A stretch of 7,238 nucleotides of DNA. Source: Clostridia bacterium (GTDB lineage: Bacteria; Bacillota; Clostridia; Christensenellales; DUVY01). How positions within the stretch are numbered: position 1 is the stretch's first letter; each line of letters starts with the position of its first letter. This document shows, piece by piece, positions 1 to 4,889 of the stretch. The translations under genes were made by a program, and so were the position numbers. The stretch covers positions 1 to 7,238 of the forward strand of contig BNZQ01000071.1 of the NCBI GenBank assembly GCA_026001225.1, written 5' to 3'. The notes under the pieces were generated by a model. The model was not told where the DNA came from. It searched no databases and saw nothing but the letters and a program-made list of their open reading frames with translations.

Positions 1-305
1 GCATCCTTCGCGCCGTTGACAATCACGTCCGCGCCGTTCAGAATCGTATACCGATTGGTTGTACTATTGTACGTCCATATCGTTCCCGTTCCGTCGTTAC
101 TTGCGGGCGCGGTATCGCCCAAATCGATCACGTTCCCCGAACTCGCCCCGTGCGCCGTTCTTTTATCCCTCGGTTCGGCATGAAACAAAAGCCCCGTTCC
201 GCCGAACACGCCGAAAGCCTGCAATCCCGTCAGCACGAGCGCGGCGATAAACACGCCGCAAATCCACGTTTTAATCCGACTGTTTCTTTTTGTGTTTATT
301 TTCAT
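1..305 (-). CDS. Secreted surface protein, N-terminal fragment (runs off left edge)
   Basis: Minus-strand reading frame that starts at the ATG at 305 and is still open at base 1, giving 101 residues. The start is supported by a GAGGG ribosome binding site at 316-320, 10 bases upstream. The N-terminus is a clear export signal: basic residues (KINTKRNSRIK, 2-12), then a hydrophobic core at about 13-40, then a polar region that begins with HAEP at 42-45. The mature part seen here is rich in G, T, N and S (GTIWTYNSTTNRYTILNGAD, about 73-92). This resembles the first turn of secreted beta-helix or carbohydrate-binding-like surface proteins and matches the style of the gene at 3924. It is probably exported to the cell surface; its function is unknown. 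The protein is cut by the window edge, so its size and later domains cannot be judged. A promoter candidate lies 270 bases upstream at 579-606. Confidence 0.75.
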   Translation of the reverse strand, partial: MKINTKRNSRIKTWICGVFIAALVLTGLQAFGVFGGTGLLFHAEPRDKRTAHGASSGNVIDLGDTAPASNDGTGTIWTYNSTTNRYTILNGADVIVNGAKD

Positions 306-337
306 ACGATTTATACCCTCGTTTTTCCGTTTTGTTT

Positions 338-397
338 GTCATTCAGAGGGACGCCGTAGGGTCAGGGCAGCGTGCGTCGGCCCGCCGTGGAATCTCA
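338..397. repeat. Possible degenerate dispersed intergenic repeat
   Basis: The stretch begins GTCATTCAGAGGGA and ends GAATCTCA. I remember a widespread bacterial intergenic element of the form GTCATTC-GAG ... GAATCTC, and this looks like a longer, decayed relative of it. It lies in the leader of the minus-strand gene starting at 305 and has no open frame of interest. Only the ends match, and the call rests on memory rather than on a second copy in this window. Confidence 0.3.
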
Positions 398-474
398 ATC
401 TTTTATCCTTTTCGGCTTATCCTCTTGACGTAATTCGCTGAATATTTTTCTATTTCGCGCCGAATGTTTTTTAC

Positions 475-531
475 CAATTCCCCCCGACCTCGGTCGGGGG
501 GAATTGCAGAAAGGGCGCGCCCTTTCTGCAA
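475..531. repeat. Two abutting long palindromes (paired hairpins)
   Basis: Palindrome 1 covers 475-506. Its 15-base arms (475-489 and 492-506) pair without a mismatch around a two-base centre, with a core of CCCCCCGACC against GGTCGGGGGG. Palindrome 2 covers 504-531 and is a perfect 28-base palindrome centred on GCGC (GCAGAAAGGGC against GCCCTTTCTGC). The two overlap by three bases. No U-tract follows on either strand, so this is not a canonical intrinsic terminator, although such strong stems could still stop transcription or stabilise RNA ends. The compact two-stem unit in non-coding DNA resembles a dispersed REP- or MITE-like intergenic element. It would fall in the 5' leader of the minus-strand gene at 305 if the promoter at 579-606 is used. 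Confidence 0.8.
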
Positions 532-578
532 AAAGTTTATTCAATGCCAAATGCTACTTACATTTATCCATGCTTTTT

Positions 579-606
579 ATTATACCACATTTCCGCCAAA
601 TCTCAA
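579..606 (-). promoter_or_regulatory. Strong SigA-type promoter facing the gene at 305
   Basis: On the minus strand, TTGAGA (601-606, five of six consensus bases) is followed by a 16-base spacer and a perfect TATAAT (579-584). Transcription would start near 572 and run left through the double palindrome to the ATG at 305, giving a leader of about 265 bases. It lies downstream of the DUF488 gene on the same strand, so it would uncouple the two genes. Confidence 0.6.
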
Positions 607-735
607 CACATTTTTCACCTCTTATCCTTTTTGTGCAAATCTTACTCGAAATTTCACGCGGCAAAGCCGTATGCGTCCGCCGGAATGCTTAACACTATCA
701 CCGCTTTCCTTAACGGAAACTCGTCCAATTCGGAG

Positions 736-1335
736 TTAGTTGGGCTTGTACCCTATTTTAGCGTTATGCCGCTTGTAACATTCAAGCAGCTTGTCACCGT
801 CGTTTTCGAATAGGCCGTATTGTCTTCCGTCTTTAAAATACAACGCCATAAGCCGCCGCTCCAAAACATCGTGACTTTCGGTTAGCGTTCCCTCTTTGTT
901 CGGGACAATGTGTAAAACCTCGAAACCCACGGCTTTCAATTCTCTGCCGCAAAGAATGGCACGGTGACAGTTTAAGGGGTCTTTCTCGGCGCACATTAGA
1001 CAAACCGTTTCGCCGCTTGCATAAAATTGAACAACCCGCTTTACACCGCTTTTGAATTGCGGACCTTCCGCAAATTTCTCATAGTCCATAAACTCTGCGG
1101 TGTAATAATCGGGATTCTCCTGTCGCGCCCCGAATTCGGTTTTAAGATTTAGGTACTTTATACCGTGCGTAAGCAAAGCCGCCGCCAGCGTTTTAACATT
1201 GTAATGCGGAAAAAAGCGCGAGGTCGGCACGCTTCTAACGTCAATTAAAACGCTGACGCCATATTCTCCGAGCGCCGCCGTGAACGCCTCTATCTTAAAA
1301 CCCGAATAACCTATTGTGTAAATAATTTTGCTCAT
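736..1335 (-). CDS. DUF488 family protein
   Basis: A 199-residue cytoplasmic protein with the hallmarks of the DUF488 family (Pfam PF04343). These are TIGYS at 7-11, the DVRSVPTSRFFPHYN block at 32-46, EFGAR at 67-71, and a cysteine-rich CLMCAEKDPLNCHR block at 112-125 with Cys112, Cys115 and Cys123. Length and motif order are as expected for an intact member. The biochemical role of the family is not established, so no reaction is assigned; the conserved Cys/His/Arg positions could form an active or metal-binding site (inference). The ATG at 1335 is the natural start because the TIGYS strand follows directly. No good Shine-Dalgarno site precedes it and the promoter at 1349-1377 would leave a leader of only a few bases, so translation may be nearly leaderless. 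It points away from the radical SAM remnant at 1442-1636. Confidence is high for the family and low for function. Confidence 0.93.
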   Translation of the reverse strand: MSKIIYTIGYSGFKIEAFTAALGEYGVSVLIDVRSVPTSRFFPHYNVKTLAAALLTHGIKYLNLKTEFGARQENPDYYTAEFMDYEKFAEGPQFKSGVKRVVQFYASGETVCLMCAEKDPLNCHRAILCGRELKAVGFEVLHIVPNKEGTLTESHDVLERRLMALYFKDGRQYGLFENDGDKLLECYKRHNAKIGYKPN

Positions 1336-1348
1336 AGTTGATTACCAT

Positions 1349-1377
1349 AGTATAACTGTTTTCAGAGCAGAAAGCAA
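1349..1377 (-). promoter_or_regulatory. Promoter of the DUF488 gene
   Basis: On the minus strand, TTGCTT (1372-1377, weak -35) is followed by a 17-base spacer and TATACT (1349-1354, five of six consensus bases). The -10 box ends only 13 bases before the ATG at 1335, which implies a very short or absent leader. Confidence 0.5.
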
Positions 1378-1406
1378 TTTTTTACGCTTTCAATTTCTAC
1401 TCGAAG

Positions 1407-1444
1407 CGGTCATAGTATCGGTCTGTTCACCGATAATATGACCG
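1407..1444. repeat. 38-bp imperfect palindrome, 16-bp arms with 6-base loop
   Basis: The left arm (1407-1422, CGGTCATAGTATCGGT) and right arm (1429-1444, ACCGATAATATGACCG) pair with a single mismatch around a six-base loop. Neither strand has a U-tract after it. It sits between the divergent DUF488 promoter and the promoter at 1620-1648. Its right arm ends exactly where recognisable radical SAM coding sequence begins. It could be an operator for a dimeric regulator, a small inserted element, or the scar of the event that broke the radical SAM gene. Confidence 0.75.
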
Positions 1445-1636
1445 TTAGGCTGTACGCATAAGTGTAAATATTGTTACGCTCCGCACGCCTTACGGCGGCA
1501 TAAGGAAAAATATTTTTTCGCGCCTGCGCCGCGCAAGGATATATTGAAGAATATCGAAAAAGAGCTTGCCGCTAAAAAATTCGACAAACAAATTCTATTG
1601 TCGTTTATCGGCGACGTACTTGATATTTTGCTGTAA
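1442..1636 (+). pseudogene. Remnant of a radical SAM protein gene (SPL-like), CxxxCxxC retained
   Basis: A 65-codon frame ends at the TAA at 1634-1636. It has no start codon, and a TGA (1439-1441) sits directly upstream in the same frame. The translation opens with GCTHKCKYCYAP: Cys at 1451-1453, 1463-1465 and 1472-1474 form the CxxxCxxC motif that binds the [4Fe-4S] cluster of radical SAM enzymes. It continues through RKDILKNIEKELAAKK to QILLSFIGDV, which matches the helix and second strand of the spore-photoproduct-lyase-like/Rv2578c-like group as I know it. Homology stops after GDV, near 1618; the next codons (LDILL, stop) look random. Both ends are missing, so this is a dead fragment of an originally much longer enzyme of several hundred residues. 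The 5' break coincides with the palindrome at 1407-1444 and the 3' break with the promoter at 1620-1648. Confidence 0.75.
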
Positions 1637-1648
1637 ATATGTTACAAT
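1620..1648 (+). promoter_or_regulatory. SigA-type promoter of the membrane LuxR gene
   Basis: TTGATA (1620-1625, five of six) is followed by a 17-base spacer and TACAAT (1643-1648, five of six). The start of transcription would be near 1655. An AAGGA ribosome binding site at 1658-1662 stands nine bases before the ATG at 1672. The -35 box lies inside the last codons of the radical SAM remnant, so the promoter sits at the rearrangement border. Confidence 0.7.
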
Positions 1649-1671
1649 AATATAAATAAGGAACAAACCGA

Positions 1672-3759
1672 ATGGAAAGAATGAACACTACAAAAAGAAC
1701 AAAAACGAAAACCCGAATCACAATGGCGGCGGTTTTATTTGCGCTCGTTTTTCTTTTCGCGGGCGGCTTTTTCTCTTATCCTTTCAACGAATTTGCGGGC
1801 AATTCCCTCAATCCTGAGGGAATTTTTTCGGCGCGCGCCGAAACGAATATTCAGAGTTTCACGGGCGGCGGCACGGCGGAATCCCCGTACCTTATTTCCG
1901 CGCCCGAACATCTGGACGGCTTGCGTGGATTTTGCGGCGAGGAACACAAGGACAAAAATTTCAAACTGACCCAAAATATAGACCTTACGGACTACCTCGC
2001 CCCCGGCGGCGCGGGCTATAACGCGGGCAAGGGGTGGCGGCCGATCGGCGGCGACGGCGGGGACGCTTTTTTCGGCAACCTCGACGGCAGCGGCTTTACG
2101 GTCGGCGGGCTGTGGATAGACCGGCCGACCGAGGAATATGCGGGGCTGTTCGGGCGCGTCCGCGGCTCGGAAATACAAAATTTGAGGGTAGTCCTTGACC
2201 CCGTAAAAGGCATTCAGGGGAACGATTTTGTCGGCGGGCTTATCGCGGATGCAAGAAACAGAAACGACGGCGCAAAGAACGCCGTTTCCAAATGCTCGGT
2301 CGAGGGCAATCTGACTTCGGTCAATACCGCCGCCGCCGGCGACGCGAGCGTAGGCGGCCTTTTCGGGTGGCTTGACGGCTACACGGTTTTGGAGAGCCGC
2401 TTTTCCGGCTCGGTTGTTTTAATGGGAACGCTGTCCGCCTTGACCTATGCGGGCGGTTTGGCGGGTTTCGCGTTTTCCGGCAACGTTTTGAAGAACTGTT
2501 CCGCGGACGCGCAAATCGTCGGCGGCACTTATTCCGGCGGCTTACTCGGCGGGTATTATGACGCGCTGAACGCGGAAAACTGCTTTGTCGCGCTGCGCGG
2601 CGAAACCAAAGCGTATCCGTTTTTCGGGCCCGCCGTATTGCCTACGAAAAAAGCCCTCGTTACGAATTGCTATTATCTGGACACCGAATCCGTGCGGGCG
2701 TTTAACGAAGTAACGCACCACCGCGACACCTCCGCGTTTGTAAAACTTAACGAACAAGAGGCCAAGGACAAAGCGCAATTGATCGGTTTCGACTTTGACA
2801 ATATGTGGGGCTTTGACAAGGACGGCAATTTGATACTGCGGTCGTTCGGCGCGCCGTCCGTTACGTTGGCCGTTTACAAGGACGGCGCGGTGTGGAACGA
2901 CTGCGGCAAGGCCTTTACGCTGAACCGGGAAACCGCGACGCGGGCGTTCGGGAGCGGGAACGACGTACACGCGGCGGACGCGGCAAACGGCGCGTGGGCG
3001 GTCTACGACGGCGGAACGGACACGGGCGCGGCGGTCAATTTGTACGGCGCGAACGAGGTCGTGACGCTGCATTATTACACGGTTACATTCTCGGTCACGG
3101 ACGCGGGCAAGGCCGGCGGCAGTACGGTGACGGCGGTGTACGGCGGCGAACCGATTGACAGCGGCGCGGTCGTTTTGGGCGGCAAAACGCTGACGCTGAC
3201 GGTGACGGAAAACGGCGCGGGCAAGAAAGGCGAATACACCCGCCTTTGGAGCGGTCTCGAATCGGACGGCGGGGACGCGGCCGGGAAAACGGTCACGGTC
3301 CGCAATCTGTCCGGCGCGGTCAATCTCGCCGTTACGGTGACGGGAACGATACCCCCGGCCGATTTGACGTGGCTGTGGATCGCGCTGGCCGTGCTGATCG
3401 CGGGCGCGGCGGCGGGCGCGGCCGGGCTGTATTTCTATCGCCGCAAGCAGCCGAAAACCATCACGGAAACGGTAACGAACACCGTAACGGAAATAGTCGA
3501 GATCCCCGTCGAGGTGATCAAGGAGGTCGTCCGCGACGTTCCCGTGATCGAGGGGCAGCCTCTGCCCGCCGATTTATCGCCCAAGGAAAAGGAGGTCGCG
3601 GAACTTTTGCTGCTCGGCAAGTCCCGCGTCGATATTGCGCGCGCCTTGCGGATCTCCGAGGGCACCGTCAAGTCGCATATATACAGAATCTTTACAAAGG
3701 ACGGCGTGGACAACCAAAGGGAATTTATTATCCGGCATTTGGGCAAGGATGCAGAATAA
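1672..3759 (+). CDS. Transmembrane LuxR-family regulator with extracellular GLUG repeats
   Basis: A 695-residue protein. Residues 1-14 are basic and 16-38 hydrophobic; ARAE at 54-57 resembles a signal peptidase site. Residues 63-87 (GGGTAESPYLI...) open a GLUG-type domain. Its GLUG-like repeats include YAGLFGRV (156-163), DFVGGLIA (185-192), SVGGLFGW (226-233), YAGGLAGF (259-266) and YSGGLLGG (287-294), several followed by NC or KC turns. Beta-rich sequence runs from about 394 to 560. WLWIALAVLIAGAAAG begins the single transmembrane helix (567-589), followed by RRK as a positive-inside anchor and a V/E/T-rich linker (597-626). Residues 635-690 are a LuxR/GerE-type helix-turn-helix (Pfam PF00196) with E639, G649, I655-A656, T665-V666-K667, H669, K676 and R683 in the expected places. 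The layout, outside sensor to inside DNA-binding domain, suggests a one-component membrane regulator (inference). No phospho-receiver domain is present. The AAGGA site favours the first ATG over the one at 1681. Confidence 0.9.
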   Translation: MERMNTTKRTKTKTRITMAAVLFALVFLFAGGFFSYPFNEFAGNSLNPEGIFSARAETNIQSFTGGGTAESPYLISAPEHLDGLRGFCGEEHKDKNFKLTQNIDLTDYLAPGGAGYNAGKGWRPIGGDGGDAFFGNLDGSGFTVGGLWIDRPTEEYAGLFGRVRGSEIQNLRVVLDPVKGIQGNDFVGGLIADARNRNDGAKNAVSKCSVEGNLTSVNTAAAGDASVGGLFGWLDGYTVLESRFSGSVVLMGTLSALTYAGGLAGFAFSGNVLKNCSADAQIVGGTYSGGLLGGYYDALNAENCFVALRGETKAYPFFGPAVLPTKKALVTNCYYLDTESVRAFNEVTHHRDTSAFVKLNEQEAKDKAQLIGFDFDNMWGFDKDGNLILRSFGAPSVTLAVYKDGAVWNDCGKAFTLNRETATRAFGSGNDVHAADAANGAWAVYDGGTDTGAAVNLYGANEVVTLHYYTVTFSVTDAGKAGGSTVTAVYGGEPIDSGAVVLGGKTLTLTVTENGAGKKGEYTRLWSGLESDGGDAAGKTVTVRNLSGAVNLAVTVTGTIPPADLTWLWIALAVLIAGAAAGAAGLYFYRRKQPKTITETVTNTVTEIVEIPVEVIKEVVRDVPVIEGQPLPADLSPKEKEVAELLLLGKSRVDIARALRISEGTVKSHIYRIFTKDGVDNQREFIIRHLGKDAE

Positions 3760-3848
3760 CAATTTGTACACTCCCCAAAAAAATTAAAAAATTTTCGTTC
3801 CCTCTGACAAAAGTTTACAAGGCGGAGGCAAAAATAGAGTACAATAGG

Positions 3849-3885
3849 AGCGGCAAGGCTGAAAATCGGCTTGCCGCTTTTCCTT
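3849..3885 (+). terminator. Terminator-like hairpin in the leader before the beta-helix gene
   Basis: AGCGGCAAG (3849-3857) pairs perfectly with CTTGCCGCT (3870-3878) around a 12-base loop, followed by TTTTCCTTT (from 3878). This is a reasonable intrinsic terminator on the plus strand. It lies 90 bases after the stop of the LuxR-type gene and 39 bases before the next ATG. It could end the upstream transcript or act as an attenuator in the leader of the next gene. A TACAAT box at 3840-3845 just before it may be a -10 element, but its best upstream partner (TTTACA, 3814-3819) is 20 bases away, which is too far for a standard promoter. Confidence 0.6.
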
Positions 3886-3923
3886 TGAGAAGGCATAAAA
3901 TTTTAGTGGAGGACTCAAACACA

Positions 3924-4889
3924 ATGCAACAAACAAGGCAAGGACACAACACGGCAAAACGGCTGATCGTCGTTTTCATCGCGGCGGCGCTGCTGCTGTC
4001 GGCGGCTCTGACGGCGGCTCTGCTGCCGGGGACCCGGCGGGAAATCCAAACCGCACGCGCGGCGGACGTCGCGCCGACGGTACCGACGGCGGATTATGAA
4101 TTTATAATCGTAAAACTCGGAAGCCAATTTACCGCGTCTTGCGAAAAGGGCGGAATAGGGAGTATAACCAGCGAGAACACGATTACCCTTTTGCTCTCGC
4201 AACTGTACACAAAGGTGCATACCGCCAGAGGATCAAGCAGCGCGCCTCCGGTAATCAAGATTACCTTTCAGGGTGCGACGAGTGGTCAGCCGCTGGACGC
4301 CGGTACGGGCGGAACTGCCAGTGTTCAGTTCCCGTACAGTCTCGGATTGTATCAGGGTGGCTCTCACCCCACTTATATTCTTTCGGGGAAAATAACGGGT
4401 GCATTCGCATCAACTACCGCCACTATCGAGTTGGGTGCAAATGTTGGGCCGTTTTATATCGTCGGCGACGACACGGAGATTCTCGCGACCGGCAGCGGCG
4501 GCAACGCTTTACAATTGCTAAGCCCCTATACCGTCGTTAACATGATGGGCGGCAAGATTAACTCGGGTTCCCGGTATGCAGTCAATAACGGAGCCGGCGA
4601 GTTCAATATGTACGGCGGAGTTGTAGAATCATACGCCTACGCTATTTATACCAATTCAGAATCTAACAAATCTATCAATATTTACGGCGGTACGGTCAGG
4701 GGTAACGGCTTGGCGTCGTCGGCGATTTATTTTCAGAACGCGGATAATGTGCTGGGTACCGTGAATATAGACCAAATATCGGCCGAAAAACCGACGTTGA
4801 TTACCTCGGGCGGTGACCTCGACGCGACTATCGCGTTTCTTACGAAGGCCGCCGCCGCGACGCTGAACATCAAGGGCGTCACGGTGTAA
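3924..4889 (+). CDS. Secreted beta-helix-type surface protein, 3' end lost at a junction
   Basis: The start is the ATG at 3924, with GGAGG at 3908-3912 eleven bases upstream; the frame is open far upstream by chance. The product is 321 residues. Residues 1-13 are basic, 14-34 strongly hydrophobic, and ARAAD at 44-48 gives a likely signal peptidase site, so the protein is exported. From about residue 150, glycine turns recur (LSGKITGA, MMGGKINSGS, MYGGVVESYAYAIY, IYGGTVRGNGLASSAIY) at about 25-residue spacing, the pattern of a right-handed beta-helix. The last natural residues are TLNIKG (313-318). After the junction at 4878/4879 the frame reads VTV and stops. The same 36 codons before the junction recur on the minus strand at 7131-7238, where they continue as GGTVENTNAG. 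The gene is therefore the 5' part of a longer one, and its stop codon is a by-product of the rearrangement. Adhesin-like or surface-layer role is inferred only. Confidence 0.8.
   Translation: MQQTRQGHNTAKRLIVVFIAAALLLSAALTAALLPGTRREIQTARAADVAPTVPTADYEFIIVKLGSQFTASCEKGGIGSITSENTITLLLSQLYTKVHTARGSSSAPPVIKITFQGATSGQPLDAGTGGTASVQFPYSLGLYQGGSHPTYILSGKITGAFASTTATIELGANVGPFYIVGDDTEILATGSGGNALQLLSPYTVVNMMGGKINSGSRYAVNNGAGEFNMYGGVVESYAYAIYTNSESNKSINIYGGTVRGNGLASSAIYFQNADNVLGTVNIDQISAEKPTLITSGGDLDATIAFLTKAAAATLNIKGVTV

Noticed and set aside
475..531. Intrinsic terminator for the DUF488 gene
   Set aside because: Strong stems, but no U-tract on either strand and more than 200 bases past the stop, with a promoter in between.
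660..735. Minus-strand tail reading SIPADAYGFAA before a TGA
   Set aside because: About 24 codons with no start, continuing out of frame from the end of the DUF488 gene. It could be a fossil C-terminus, but nothing identifies it.
464..813. Plus-strand frames of about 90 codons over the palindromes
   Set aside because: They run through the palindromes and into the 3' end of the DUF488 gene on the other strand, with no start site or recognisable product.
1439..1464. Translation start at the ATG at 1438-1440 for the radical SAM remnant
   Set aside because: That ATG is in a different frame and meets a TAA after seven codons (at 1459-1461).
2542..3072. 176-codon minus-strand frame and similar frames at 1735-2178 and 3435-3896
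   Set aside because: Antisense shadows of the GLUG-LuxR gene in GC-rich DNA, with low-complexity arginine/valine-rich products and no family resemblance.
3814..3845. Promoter TTTACA ... TACAAT ahead of the 3924 gene
   Set aside because: The spacer is 20 bases, outside the usual 16-18, so I do not list it as a feature; the -10 box alone is weak evidence.
3246..3923. Open frame extending the 3924 gene upstream by 226 codons
   Set aside because: It overlaps the LuxR-type gene in another frame, is arginine-rich shadow sequence and crosses the intergenic hairpin. The GGAGG site and signal peptide fix the start at 3924.
3760..3923. Riboswitch such as a c-di-GMP aptamer in the leader
   Set aside because: I see none of the conserved core sequence or the paired helices expected; only the single terminator-like hairpin is visible.
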